Source of the DNA: CAYXVJ01 sp050309435 | GTDB taxonomy: Bacteria; Bacillota; Clostridia; Saccharofermentanales; Fastidiosipilaceae | Reading direction: 5' to 3' | NCBI GenBank assembly: GCA_050309435.1 | Contig: JBNRMJ010000030.1 | Coordinates: 1-63,593 of the forward strand | DNA length: 63,593 bases | Shown here: positions 51,332-60,344 of the stretch, in pieces | How the letters are laid out: every line of letters begins with the position of its first letter | How positions within the stretch are numbered: position 1 is the first letter of the stretch | Made by a program: the position numbers and the translations under genes | Notes under the pieces: generated by a model | What the model saw: only the letters and a program-made list of their open reading frames with translations | Database searches by the model: none | What the model was told of the DNA's origin: nothing

Positions 51332-52484
51332 ACTCAATCTCCTTATTATCCGCAAACGTCTTCCGAGTCTGTCGATCTATCTCGTCATCTTCATGGCCAT
51401 CTCGATACTGATCGCCGGCAGTGGTTCTGAAAATGTAAGCGTACCCGATCTATTCGAACCGGTTAAAGTCAAGGCCGTTCTCTTTTCAGAGGAAGATACG
51501 GCGCTTACCCGTGGGCTTAAAGCGGAACTCGAGAAAACGGTCAACTTCATCGAGGCCAAGGACGATCAGGCCGCTCTAACGGACATGCTTTACTGGGGTG
51601 AAGCATCTTATATCCTGAGAATTCCCGAAGGTTTCACAAACGATTTATTATCTGGAAAAGCAAGAAGTCTCAAGCGCACGTCCGTCAACGATTCGGCTGC
51701 CTCCGTATATGTCGACATGGCGATCGAAAAATACCTCGACACGACCTTACTCTATGTGAATCACACAGCCGGTATCAGCGAAGACGAACTGGCCGTGAAA
51801 GTAGCGGCGGCGCTGGACCGGCAGGTCCGGACTTCCTTTCAGGAAATAGAACAGAAGCAGGACACGGGCTATGCCAACTTTTTCTTCAATTACATGGCTT
51901 ACTCGATTCAGGCAATCTTAATACTGGGTATGGGCATCATCGTACTGGCTTACAAGAATCCGGATTTAAAACGCAGAAATACGGCATCTCCCTTAAGCAT
52001 GAAGGCACAGACCTTCGGTTTCGTGATGGCAAATGTATGTTTCGCGCTCGGGACCTGGCTGTTCTTTGTCATCGCGTGCTTCATTCTCGATGTTGAAAAC
52101 GCCCGCCGGGAGAATATGATCTGGTTTATCTTGAATTCCCTGCTCTTTACGCTGGCGGCTTCGGCCCTGAGCTATATGATCGGAAATCTGATTCGCGGCG
52201 AAAACGCCATTGATGCCGTCAGTAACGTTGTTTCGCTGGGTTCGGCCTTTATCAGCGGTGTCTTCGTGCCCCAGGAATTTCTGGGACAGTCGGTTCTGCG
52301 CATAGCCCGCTTCACGCCGGTCTACTGGTACGTCCTGGGGAATAACCGGATCGCCGGGCTGCGTGATTTTACGCCGGAGACGCTTCGTGTCGTCTGGCAG
52401 CCCATGCTGGTTATGACAGGCTTCATCGCCTTGTTTATTACGGTTTCCGTCATCGCCATGAAACGACGCCGCTACCGATATTGA
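51318..52484 (+). CDS. ABC-2 type permease (second)
   Basis: A 388-aa permease with the same plan as the first: helix at about residues 18-35, extracellular domain to about 190, and five spans including ALSYMIGNLIRGENAIDAVSNVVSLGSAFISGVFVP, a typical ABC-2 core. AGGAGG within the upstream gene serves its start. The two permeases and the ATPase form a complete transporter. Substrate unknown. Confidence 0.88.
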   Translation: MQAFKLNLLIIRKRLPSLSIYLVIFMAISILIAGSGSENVSVPDLFEPVKVKAVLFSEEDTALTRGLKAELEKTVNFIEAKDDQAALTDMLYWGEASYILRIPEGFTNDLLSGKARSLKRTSVNDSAASVYVDMAIEKYLDTTLLYVNHTAGISEDELAVKVAAALDRQVRTSFQEIEQKQDTGYANFFFNYMAYSIQAILILGMGIIVLAYKNPDLKRRNTASPLSMKAQTFGFVMANVCFALGTWLFFVIACFILDVENARRENMIWFILNSLLFTLAASALSYMIGNLIRGENAIDAVSNVVSLGSAFISGVFVPQEFLGQSVLRIARFTPVYWYVLGNNRIAGLRDFTPETLRVVWQPMLVMTGFIALFITVSVIAMKRRRYRY

Positions 52485-52510
52485 TCGAGAAGCTTTAGTC
52501 CATCCTTATT

Positions 52511-53440
52511 TCAAGAAAGGGCAAAGCTAACCAGACTTAAGACGAGTGGAGCCGTGATCAGGCTGAGGACCGTCGAAACGGCCACAATCCGGGATGATAA
52601 AGACGAGCCTCGACCGGCCATTTCCGCGAACATGGTCGTGGAAGTCGCAGCCGGCATGGCAAGCGCGGTCAAGATAACCGTCGCCGGCAGCGTCGGCACA
52701 CCGATGATTAGTACCAGCAACAAACCAATCAGCGGCATTACGATCAGTCGGATTGCCGAGGCGAAATAGACCTTGTAATCCGTGAAGACTTCGCGAAGTT
52801 TCGCCATACTGATCACGCCGCCGACGACGAGCATCGAAGCCGGCATGGTCATCGCACCGATCGCGCTGACAGATCTCTTCACGACACTTGGCACGGGGAT
52901 CTGAAATAAAAAGATGATCACGCCGACATAGACCGCGACCATGGAGCTGTTGGTCAGCACTTTTTTGGCAATCGCTTTTTTATCTCCTTTGCCGCCGAAG
53001 AGCATGAAACCATAGCTAAACAGCAAAATAGTAAAGGTCACCGAATAAAATGATCCGTAGAAAACACCGAGGTCGCCGAAAAGCGCCGTCATTAGCGGAA
53101 AGCCCATATAGGTCGCATTCGAGAAAACAGTGGTAAACTTCATCACCGCCGCATCCTCGTCGGCAAAACGGCGAAAGATAAAGCGTGCGATGAAGATAGC
53201 AAGTGCAAAGGTAACGCAGCTAAAGCCGAGGGTCCAAAGCAGGCCGGACAGACGTTCGGACGTAAATTCGATAAAAAACGAGTTCACGATAGTCATGGGG
53301 GTCGTGATGTAAAGGATAATCGATGACAGTTTCCTGGTCGTTTCATGATCCAGGATACCGATCTTACCCGCGGCATACCCGACCAGCAGAATCAAGAGTA
53401 AAATCAGGACCTGATCCAATATGATAAAGAACTCGTTCAT
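52511..53440 (-). CDS. AEC family transporter
   Basis: A 309-aa, 10-span carrier of the auxin-efflux-carrier family. Visible marks are the first helix LLILLVGYAAGKIGIL, the discontinuous FSNATYMGFPLMTALFG, and the late AMPAATSTTMFAEMAGRG. Bacterial members move carboxylates such as malate or malonate. AAGGAG precedes the ATG at 53440. It converges with the ABC exporter operon without a clear terminator between them and is divergent from the XRE regulator. Confidence 0.88.
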   Translation of the reverse strand: MNEFFIILDQVLILLLILLVGYAAGKIGILDHETTRKLSSIILYITTPMTIVNSFFIEFTSERLSGLLWTLGFSCVTFALAIFIARFIFRRFADEDAAVMKFTTVFSNATYMGFPLMTALFGDLGVFYGSFYSVTFTILLFSYGFMLFGGKGDKKAIAKKVLTNSSMVAVYVGVIIFLFQIPVPSVVKRSVSAIGAMTMPASMLVVGGVISMAKLREVFTDYKVYFASAIRLIVMPLIGLLLVLIIGVPTLPATVILTALAMPAATSTTMFAEMAGRGSSLSSRIVAVSTVLSLITAPLVLSLVSFALS

Positions 53441-53501
53441 AGATGGCTCCTTGGAGGATTTCGATTGTTTGATTGTATCATTACTGGAAAAAAATGCTTA
53501 G

Positions 53502-53575
53502 TATAATGGTTATAAACCATTGGTTGAGTGATATTTCAACCTTTGGTTGTGTAAATCGGGCATTTTCAACCACTG
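53502..53575 (+). promoter_or_regulatory. Promoter with repeated AACC(A/T)TTGGTTG boxes
   Basis: A TATAAT box (53502-53507) is followed at once by AACCATTGGTTG (53515-53526) and AACCTTTGGTTG (53538-53549), 23 bases apart, and a partial AACCACTG (53568-53575). Each full box is nearly palindromic. Their position over the start and leader of the XRE gene suggests operators. A -35 box is not clear. Confidence 0.5.
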
Positions 53576-53660
53576 ATCGCTTCACGGCAGGGCTGATTAA
53601 AACGAAAATAAAGCCAGATGGGAGCCAACGAATCGGGCTTCACAGAAAGGATGTACTGCT

Positions 53661-54158
53661 ATGGAAGAAACAATCGGAAAGAGAATCGCTGACCTGCGTC
53701 GGGCCAAAGGTCTGACCCAGGATGAAGTTGCAGAACGCCTCGGTGTTTCGCCGCAGGCCGTATCGAAATGGGAGAATGATATCTCCTATCCCGATATTTC
53801 CCTTTTAGTTCCTTTGGCCGGCTTGCTCGGCGTATCCGTGGATCATCTGCTGGACAGAAAGAAAAATGATTCGGTCCTGAGGATCCTCCCGCCCGAAGAA
53901 CGGAAGAACACCGACGAAATGCTCTTAAAAATCATCGTCAACTCGGGAGAAGGCGATAAAATCAGAGTCAACCTGCCTGTTCCGCTGATCAAGGTCGGTC
54001 TTGAGATCGGCATGCAGATGCCCCAGCTGTCGGGTAATACCGCCCTGCAGAATATCGACATCGAAAAGATCCTGCTCATGATCGATAAAGGCGCGATCGG
54101 CAAGCTGGTCGAAATCGAAAGCGCGAACGGGGACATTGTTGAAATCGTGGTGGAGTAA
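53661..54158 (+). CDS. XRE-family regulator with SHOCT-like C-terminal domain
   Basis: A 165-aa protein. Residues 1-66 form a Cro/CI helix-turn-helix (KGLTQDEVAERLGVSPQAVSKWENDISYPD). Residues about 85-165 form a small domain (INSGEGDKIRVNLPVPLIKVGLEIG-like start, then EKILLMIDKGAIGKLVEIESANGDIVEIVVE) like the SHOCT-like tail of DUF2089-type proteins. AGAAAGGA lies 9 bases upstream of the ATG. It is co-transcribed with an 86-aa protein of similar tail type. Confidence 0.78.
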   Translation: MEETIGKRIADLRRAKGLTQDEVAERLGVSPQAVSKWENDISYPDISLLVPLAGLLGVSVDHLLDRKKNDSVLRILPPEERKNTDEMLLKIIVNSGEGDKIRVNLPVPLIKVGLEIGMQMPQLSGNTALQNIDIEKILLMIDKGAIGKLVEIESANGDIVEIVVE

Positions 54159-54161
54159 GCC

Positions 54162-54422
54162 ATGCATATTTATGTCAAGGACACCAACGGGCATGTGATC
54201 AATCTTCGCTTCCCGACCCGCCTGATTCTGAACAACGTAACGGCCAGCGTGGGATCGGCGGTGCTGAACAAGTATGTCACTTTACCCGAAGGCATGAACT
54301 TAAATGCCAGCCAGTTGCGCCGCCTTACCAGGGCCATACATGCCTGCAGGAAACGTTATCCGGGTTTATACTTCGTGGAAGTTAATTCGGCTGACGGCGA
54401 AGAGGTCCGGATCAAGCTCTGA
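54162..54422 (+). CDS. Small SHOCT-like partner protein
   Basis: An 86-aa protein starting three bases after the XRE gene stop. It reads MHIYVKDTNGHVINLRFPT and ends YFVEVNSADGEEVRIKL, the same opening and closing strands (hydrophobic beta, then VEV.SADGE.V.I) seen in the tail of the XRE protein. This suggests that it can pair with or copy that domain. No known function. Confidence 0.6.
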   Translation: MHIYVKDTNGHVINLRFPTRLILNNVTASVGSAVLNKYVTLPEGMNLNASQLRRLTRAIHACRKRYPGLYFVEVNSADGEEVRIKL

Positions 54423-54447
54423 TCCTGCTTCGTGCCATATCAACCGC

Positions 54448-54504
54448 AAGCCTCCTTCGATCTCGTTTATTCTTAAATGGAGTAAAGCGAGCAGAAGGAG
54501 GTTT
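54448..54504 (+). promoter_or_regulatory. Hairpin masking the ribosome binding site of the aldo/keto reductase gene
   Basis: AAGCCTCCTTC (54448-54458) can pair with GAAGGAGGTTT (54494-54504), 11 pairs with one G-U, plus an inner CTCG/CGAG pair. The 3' arm contains the full AAGGAGG ribosome binding site of the gene starting at 54509. Confidence 0.6.
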
Positions 54505-54508
54505 TGAT

Positions 54509-55339
54509 ATGAACGACTATCGACAGCTGCGTTCCATAGCGGATCGCTATACCTTATCCGACGGTAATCAGATGCCCTGCGTGGCACTGGGCACCGCCGG
54601 ACTGAAAGAATCGGAACAAACGGTCAGCCTGGTCAAGGCGGCCCTCGAGATGGGCTACCGGCACATCGACACGGCTGCGGCATACGGTAACGAAGTGTCC
54701 GTGGGTAAGGCCATTCGAGAGAGCGGAGTGCCCCGCAGCGAGATCTTCCTGACCAGCAAGCTCGACGGACCGGATCACGGCTATCAACTTGCTCTGGACG
54801 CCTGTCAGGCCAGTCTGGACCGTCTCGGTCTGGATTATATCGACCTTTATCTGATTCACTGGCCGGTGCCAAGCGAATTTGCCTCAAACTGGCGGGAGGC
54901 CAACCGCGATACCTGGCGGGCCTTTGCCGAACTAAAAAAGCAGAGAAAGCTTAAATCCGTCGGCATCAGTAATTTTCATGCCGAACACATCGATGCCTTA
55001 CTCGAAGGCTCGGATCTGAAAGCCACGGTAAACCAGATCAAGCTCTGTCCGGGCGTAACCCAAGACGAGGTCGTTGCTTACAGCCGGGAACACGGCATGA
55101 TCCTGACGGCTTACAGCCCGCTCGATCGGGGCTTGATTCTGAAGGACGAAACGGTCGCTGCTCTGGCAGAGAAGTATAAGAAGACACCCGCTCAGGTCAT
55201 CTTGAGATGGAGTCTGGAAATGGGATTTGTGCCTTTACCCAAATCCTCGAACGAGAAACGCATGGCGGAAAACATGGATCTCTTCGACTTCGAGCTTAGT
55301 TCCGGGGATCGTGATCTCTTAAGTAAACTGGAAAATTAA
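54509..55339 (+). CDS. Aldo/keto reductase (third of three)
   Basis: A 276-aa NADPH-dependent reductase. Tetrad residues lie in IDTAAAYGNEVSV, LTSKLDG and LIHWPVP, with LPKSSNEKRMAEN binding NADP. It is closer in layout to the reductase at 39968 than to the one at 23939. AAGGAGG is 7 bases before the ATG, and can be hidden in a hairpin with upstream leader sequence. It could be read through from the XRE operon. Confidence 0.9.
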   Translation: MNDYRQLRSIADRYTLSDGNQMPCVALGTAGLKESEQTVSLVKAALEMGYRHIDTAAAYGNEVSVGKAIRESGVPRSEIFLTSKLDGPDHGYQLALDACQASLDRLGLDYIDLYLIHWPVPSEFASNWREANRDTWRAFAELKKQRKLKSVGISNFHAEHIDALLEGSDLKATVNQIKLCPGVTQDEVVAYSREHGMILTAYSPLDRGLILKDETVAALAEKYKKTPAQVILRWSLEMGFVPLPKSSNEKRMAENMDLFDFELSSGDRDLLSKLEN

Positions 55340-55376
55340 GCGGAATCACTGCATCGCAGCTTAAAAGCAGCTTATT

Positions 55377-55425
55377 AGAGGAGGGCTTCGGCATGGCGTT
55401 CGGAGGACCTCCTCTATATTCTTTT
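55377..55425 (+). terminator. Probable terminator
   Basis: AGAGGAGG (55377-55384) pairs with CCTCCTCT (55408-55415) over a 23-base loop, followed by ATATTCTTTTC. The tail is imperfect. Confidence 0.5.
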
Positions 55426-55561
55426 CATAGTCTTAACACGATCAGGCTGGTCATGCGGAGCCGCTTTGGCGTATGATGTTTAGATGCAAAAGCATTTCCC
55501 GTACCTGCACGATTCCGGCATCGGGAAAGAAGCTGAGTCGAATTTAGAAAGAAGTGACTTC

Positions 55562-57763
55562 ATGATCATACAGAGCATTCAAGACCAGGCTAAATACCTG
55601 GCCCTGCGTCTCGAACTTCCGGAGCCAAGCGTTCTGGCAGCCATTACTCTCCTGGACGAAGGCAATACCGTGCCTTTTATCGCCCGTTACCGGAAAGATC
55701 AGACCGGCGGCATCGACGACCAGGCCCTGCGCAATCTGGAACACGAATTACAGGAACTAAGAGAACTAGAAGATAAAAGAACTGCGACGCTTCGCTTAAT
55801 CGACGAACAAGGTCTCCTGACCGACGAGCTTCGAAAAGCGCTTGCCGAAGCGAAGACGAAAACCGCCATAGACGACATCTACCGCCCGTACCGGCCCAAG
55901 CGCCGAACCCGCGCCAGTATCGCACGCGAACAGGGACTCGAGCCCCTCGCAGAATTCCTCCGGGGCGAAAACTACAACGATGCCCGGATGGAGAAAATGG
56001 CCGAAGAGCTGGTCAATCCGGAAGCCGGTACAACCGATGCCCGGGCCTGCATAGAAGGTGCCATGGATATCATCGCAGAAGAGCTTTCGGATCACGCAGT
56101 ACTTCGCGAAGCGCTCAGAAGGGCTCTTGTTTCCGAGGCTAACTTTAGATCGAGCATCAAAAAAGCGAAGAAAGCGGATCTCGAGGATCCGGATTACCAG
56201 AAAAAGCTGGCGCTTTACCGCAGTTACGAAGATTTTCAAATGCCGCTGTCTCGCCTGCGCGGTCATCAGATCCTGGCCATGAACCGAGGCGAAAAAGAAG
56301 GCATCCTGCAACTGTCGATCGAAGGCGATCAAGAACAGTTCGTTGGCCTTGTCCGAAGCAAGCTGCCCCGTCGGAACGAACCCAAAGGCAATGCCATCCT
56401 CGACGACATTGCCGCAGACAGCTGGAAACGCCTGATCGAGCCTTCGCTTCACACGGAACTTCGCAGCATGCTCACCGCGTCGGCCGAAGCCGAAGCCGTC
56501 GAAATTTTCGCGAAAAATCTGAAAGCAACTCTTTTGGCTCCTCCGCTTCGCGGTCGCACGGTACTGGCCCTGGATCCCGGTTTCAGAAACGGTTGTAAAC
56601 TGGCCGTCACGGCCCCGGACGGTCAGGTGCTGGATACGGCGGTCATCTATCCTGTCAAGCCACGGGAGAATTACGAGGCGAGTGCACGAACTCTCGATTT
56701 CTTAATTAAGAAGCATCAGGTCGAAGTCCTCGCACTTGGTAACGGAACCGCCACCCGCGAGACCGAAGATTTCCTGCGCCGTTATCAGGAAGAGAAAAAG
56801 AGCAGTTTTCCTCTGGTCATCGTGAACGAAGCCGGCGCGTCGGTTTATTCGGCTTCTCCCGTCGCGGCCGAAGAGTTCCCGGATCTGGATGTCTCCGTTC
56901 GCGGTGCGATCTCGCTGGCCAGACGTCTCCAGGATCCTCTGGCCGAACTGGTAAAAATCGAACCCGCCGCCATCGGCGTGGGCCAGTATCAGCATGACAT
57001 GGATCAAAAACGTCTCGGCAAACGCCTGGCCGAAGTCGTCGAAGATGCCGTTAACGAAGTCGGCGTCGACCTGAATACGGCGTCCGTTCCGCTCTTGTCT
57101 TATGTGTCGGGTATTAATGCCACCCTGGCTAAAAATATCCACGAAGCACGCTTGAAAAACGGTGCTTTCAAAAAGCGTACGGATCTTCTGAAAGTCCCCA
57201 GACTAGGTCCTCGTGCCTACGAGCAATGCGCCGGCTTCCTGCGCATCAGAGACGGAAAAGAAGCTCTCGACAACACTTCCGTCCATCCGGAGTCCTACGA
57301 TGTTGCCGGAAAGCTGCTGGAACTGTTGGAGATCAGGAACTGGAGCGGAAACGAGGAGATCCTTCGCCGCACGAAAGAACTAGGTTTCGAAAAAGTTGCA
57401 ACCCTGCTGGGTACCGGCCCTCAAACTCTCGCCGATATCGCCGAAGCACTCGATAAGCCGGGTCGCGACAGTCGCGCCGATCTGGAAATCGAAGAGCGCA
57501 GCAGTGAAATTCGCGAGATCTCGGATTTGAAGCCGGACATGATTCTGCCCGGCATCGTCCGTAATGTCGCCGCTTTCGGCGCTTTCGTCGATCTGGGCGT
57601 ACACGAAGACGGTCTCGTGCACATCTCGCAACTGGCCGACCGCTTCGTATCGGATCCTTCCACGGTCGTTACGCCGGGACAACGCGTCAATGTCCGCGTC
57701 CTGGATGTCGACTTACAGCGCAAGCGGATTTCGCTTGGCATGAAAGGCATCAAGCAACCCTAG
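55562..57763 (+). CDS. tex: Tex-family RNA-binding transcription accessory protein
   Basis: A 733-aa protein matching Tex over its length: N-terminal LLDEGNTVPFIARYRKDQTGG, YqgF-like nuclease fold (VLALDPGFRNGCKLAV), helix-hairpin-helix (VPLLSYVSGINATLAKNI, VPRLGPRAYEQCAGFLRI) and a C-terminal S1 domain (PGIVRNVAAFGAFVDLGVHEDGLVHIS). It binds RNA and affects transcription and stress responses. ATG 55562 fits the family start; an upstream ATG in frame at 55484 would add 26 residues. The ribosome binding site is weak. Confidence 0.95.
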   Translation: MIIQSIQDQAKYLALRLELPEPSVLAAITLLDEGNTVPFIARYRKDQTGGIDDQALRNLEHELQELRELEDKRTATLRLIDEQGLLTDELRKALAEAKTKTAIDDIYRPYRPKRRTRASIAREQGLEPLAEFLRGENYNDARMEKMAEELVNPEAGTTDARACIEGAMDIIAEELSDHAVLREALRRALVSEANFRSSIKKAKKADLEDPDYQKKLALYRSYEDFQMPLSRLRGHQILAMNRGEKEGILQLSIEGDQEQFVGLVRSKLPRRNEPKGNAILDDIAADSWKRLIEPSLHTELRSMLTASAEAEAVEIFAKNLKATLLAPPLRGRTVLALDPGFRNGCKLAVTAPDGQVLDTAVIYPVKPRENYEASARTLDFLIKKHQVEVLALGNGTATRETEDFLRRYQEEKKSSFPLVIVNEAGASVYSASPVAAEEFPDLDVSVRGAISLARRLQDPLAELVKIEPAAIGVGQYQHDMDQKRLGKRLAEVVEDAVNEVGVDLNTASVPLLSYVSGINATLAKNIHEARLKNGAFKKRTDLLKVPRLGPRAYEQCAGFLRIRDGKEALDNTSVHPESYDVAGKLLELLEIRNWSGNEEILRRTKELGFEKVATLLGTGPQTLADIAEALDKPGRDSRADLEIEERSSEIREISDLKPDMILPGIVRNVAAFGAFVDLGVHEDGLVHISQLADRFVSDPSTVVTPGQRVNVRVLDVDLQRKRISLGMKGIKQP

Positions 57764-57791
57764 ATCAGAACTCGAATGAAACAAGACCGGC

Positions 57792-58478
57792 TTAAGCTTC
57801 GGTCAGAGTTTCCAGACCGGCACGGTTCATAATATAGATGCGGCGCTGGCCGCGCATGTCGATGAGACCTTCTTCCTGAAAAGCGGAAAGCTTGCGGCTG
57901 AGGGTCTCTTGTGTCATGCCCAGAGAGGAAGCAAAATCGGCCTTCGTCGAAGACAAATTGATCACAGAGGTATCCCCTGCCAGCTCGAGCAGAGCATTAG
58001 CCAAACGGTACTCGACCGAATGCAGATTGATATCTTCGATCAGGCTCTCGGCCTTATCCAGACGTCTGCTGACAGTCTCCAGAATCTTCAGAGCGATGAT
58101 CGGATACTTGGCCATGAGCTGCTTTAGGTCCGCTCCCCGGATCACGCACATCGTAAGGGCGGAGTTGGCCACGGCATATTCGGCCAGAGGCTGATCCGAC
58201 AAGAGCGTCAGCTCGCCGAGGAAATCGCCGGGACCCGCGATGCGAATCACCTGTTCTTTTCCCGTGGGACTCAGGCGGTATACCTTCACCGACCCCTGAT
58301 GAATGACATAAAGCGACTTGCTCATGTCACCGGCTTCGTAAATGGTATCGCCGCGCGAATATTTTTGTTCGCGCGTGATCATCACGATCTCGTGTTTTTC
58401 TTCCCAACTCAAACCCTGGAAGATAGGGACAATATCCAGACAGGATTCTGTATGTTCCATTCCATTTAAATCGTACAT
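57792..58478 (-). CDS. CRP/FNR family transcriptional regulator
   Basis: A 228-aa regulator with a cyclic-nucleotide-type sensor domain (GDTIYEAGDMSKSLYVIHQGSVKVYR, PGDFLGELTLLSDQP) and a winged HTH (TKADFASSLGMTQETLSRKLSAFQEEGLI). It lacks the four-Cys N-terminal cluster of FNR; only C14 and one inner Cys are seen. GAGGTGACAGC precedes the ATG. It is divergent from DUF1858 and DUF438 genes, and an FNR-like box lies between them. It converges on tex. Confidence 0.9.
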   Translation of the reverse strand: MYDLNGMEHTESCLDIVPIFQGLSWEEKHEIVMITREQKYSRGDTIYEAGDMSKSLYVIHQGSVKVYRLSPTGKEQVIRIAGPGDFLGELTLLSDQPLAEYAVANSALTMCVIRGADLKQLMAKYPIIALKILETVSRRLDKAESLIEDINLHSVEYRLANALLELAGDTSVINLSSTKADFASSLGMTQETLSRKLSAFQEEGLIDMRGQRRIYIMNRAGLETLTEA

Positions 58479-58555
58479 GCTGTCACCTCACATATCTTGA
58501 TTTTAACCCATAATCCGCATCATAGGCGTACGATAACAAATTCAGAGAAAAAACA

Positions 58556-58569
58556 TTGATTCAAGTCAA
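58556..58569. promoter_or_regulatory. FNR/CRP-like box TTGATTCAAGTCAA
   Basis: Matches TTGAT-N4-ATCAA at 9 of 10 positions and lies in the divergent spacer between the CRP/FNR regulator and the DUF1858-DUF438 genes. A TTATAT at 58586-58591 may be the -10 box of the plus-strand unit, which would place the box near -36. Confidence 0.55.
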
Positions 58570-58706
58570 ATTTCCCGAAATACGATTATATGGCAAAAGT
58601 ATGCAAATATCAGCCGGAAAATCCTTTGCTTTTCTCCACTTGGCTAAGACCGTTAACGGCGGTAAGATTAGTCATAGGTAACTCTCTCGATTACGAGGTG
58701 AAAGTA

Positions 58707-58952
58707 ATGAAAGAATTGGATTTGAACCGCAGCGTCCATGACCTGTGCCGGGACTATCCGGAGCTTCTCGGGATATTAACCGAACTGGGCTTCGCCGATA
58801 TCGGCAAACCGGGCATGCTCAATACGGTCGGACGCGTGATGACGCTGCCGAAAGGCGCCAAAGCCAAGCGCATCGATCTTGAAGTTGTAAAAGAAAAATT
58901 GGCCGCGCACGGTTTTTCCGTGACAGACGACAAGAGCACGAAGGGAGATTAA
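58707..58952 (+). CDS. DUF1858 domain protein
   Basis: An 81-aa protein with the DUF1858 pattern LDLNRSVHDLCRDYPELLGILTELGFADIG. The domain is found alone or fused to DUF438, ScdA-type or hybrid-cluster proteins; it has a short helical fold and no known chemistry. ATG 58707 follows GAGGTGAAAG. Only two bases separate its stop from the DUF438 gene. It is likely a small partner of that protein. Confidence 0.85.
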   Translation: MKELDLNRSVHDLCRDYPELLGILTELGFADIGKPGMLNTVGRVMTLPKGAKAKRIDLEVVKEKLAAHGFSVTDDKSTKGD

Positions 58953-58954
58953 AA

Positions 58955-60226
58955 ATGAGTGCAGATATCAACAATACTGAATACAGGGAGAAAATCCTCT
59001 CGGGTCTGATCGCGCGTTTGCATGCCGGCGAGACCGTAGACGATGTCAAAGATGAGTTCGACCGTGTTTTCGGTAATATTTCGGCGACCGAGATTGCCGC
59101 GGCCGAGCAGCGCCTGATCGACGGTGGTCTTCCCGTGAGCGAAGTGCAGCGCCTCTGCGACGTACATGCCGCCGTTTTCAAAGGATCCATCGAGGACATT
59201 CACGCCTCCGCGGATGTCGATCGCATCATGGGACACCCCGTTTGGGCCATGAAAAAAGAGAACAGAGCTCTCGAGCGCCTGATCCAAAACGAACTCGAAA
59301 GAGATCTCCTGGCTCTGGAAGAAAACCCGGCCGGACCGACCGACTTGCTCGAAGGCGACCTCGAGCGCCTCGCCGCCATCGACATTCACTTCCAGAAGAA
59401 AGAAGAACTTATCTTCCCCTTCCTGGAAAAGTACGGTATCGACGCACCGGGTAAAGTCATGTGGGGAGTCGACGACGAAATTCGCGCCGCCATCAAGGAC
59501 GTTCGCCGCATGGTCTCCGAATTCACGCCGGACAGCGATATCGCGGCGCTGCGAGAGGCAATCGACGAAGTCACCACATCCATTCACGAGATGATCTTCA
59601 AGGAAGAAAACATCTTGATCCCCATGCTCCTCGAGCATTTCCTTCCCAGCGAGTGGAAAGCGATCGCCGACGGCCAGGCCGAGTACGGTTACTGCCTGAT
59701 CCGCAAGCCGCCGGTTGTATGGAGCCCCAGTGCGGCCGAACTCAAACTGGAAGAAGAGCATGAAGCGACAACAGATGACGAGCTTGTTGATTTCGAAGAT
59801 GGCATGGAAGAAGGCGTCGTGAAGCTGCCAACCGGTTTCATGAGCGTCACGGAACTCACCGCGATGCTAAACACGCTTCCGATCGACATCACATACACGG
59901 ACAAGAATAATACCGTCAAGTTCTTCTCGGAGAGCACGGAGCGCATCTTCCCGCGCACCCGCGCCATCATCGGTCGTAAGGTCGAGAACTGCCATCCGCC
60001 CAAGAGCGTGGCCAAAGTTGAGCAAGTCGTCGAGAACCTTCGTTCCGGCCGCTCGGATGTCGAATCGTTCTGGATCCAGATGAACGGCAAGTTCGTTTAT
60101 ATCAGATACTTTGCCATGAGGGATGAAAACGGGGAGTTCCTCGGCACCCTGGAAGTTTCGCAGGATATCCAGCCGCTTCGCGAACTCGAAGGCGAGCAGC
60201 GTCTCGTCAACTTCGGTAACAACTAA
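58955..60226 (+). CDS. DUF438-hemerythrin-PAS sensor protein
   Basis: A 423-aa three-part protein: DUF438 (about residues 10-80), a hemerythrin-like HHE domain (about 85-245) with His/Glu metal residues in IDIHFQKKEELIFPFLEKYG and TTSIHEMIFKEENILIPML, and a C-terminal PAS domain (about 300-410) holding the motif NCHPPKSV, where Cys or His may bind a cofactor. HHE domains carry di-iron and sense oxygen or nitric oxide. It has no output domain, so it probably acts with the divergent CRP/FNR regulator or as an oxygen/NO scavenger. Confidence 0.88.
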   Translation: MSADINNTEYREKILSGLIARLHAGETVDDVKDEFDRVFGNISATEIAAAEQRLIDGGLPVSEVQRLCDVHAAVFKGSIEDIHASADVDRIMGHPVWAMKKENRALERLIQNELERDLLALEENPAGPTDLLEGDLERLAAIDIHFQKKEELIFPFLEKYGIDAPGKVMWGVDDEIRAAIKDVRRMVSEFTPDSDIAALREAIDEVTTSIHEMIFKEENILIPMLLEHFLPSEWKAIADGQAEYGYCLIRKPPVVWSPSAAELKLEEEHEATTDDELVDFEDGMEEGVVKLPTGFMSVTELTAMLNTLPIDITYTDKNNTVKFFSESTERIFPRTRAIIGRKVENCHPPKSVAKVEQVVENLRSGRSDVESFWIQMNGKFVYIRYFAMRDENGEFLGTLEVSQDIQPLRELEGEQRLVNFGNN

Positions 60227-60281
60227 GATATAACCGTCATGCATGATTAGCTTTTATTAGCAGAAATTCTCCTTCGACAAG

Positions 60282-60323
60282 AAAGTCGATAGCAGGCAAC
60301 CGATGCCTGTTATCGACTTTTTT
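60282..60323 (+). terminator. Intrinsic terminator after DUF438 gene
   Basis: AAAGTCGATAGCAGGCA pairs with TGCCTGTTATCGACTTT (one G-U, 5-base loop), ending in TTTTTT. Confidence 0.93.
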
Positions 60324-60344
60324 ATCACTAACGATGAAGTTATA

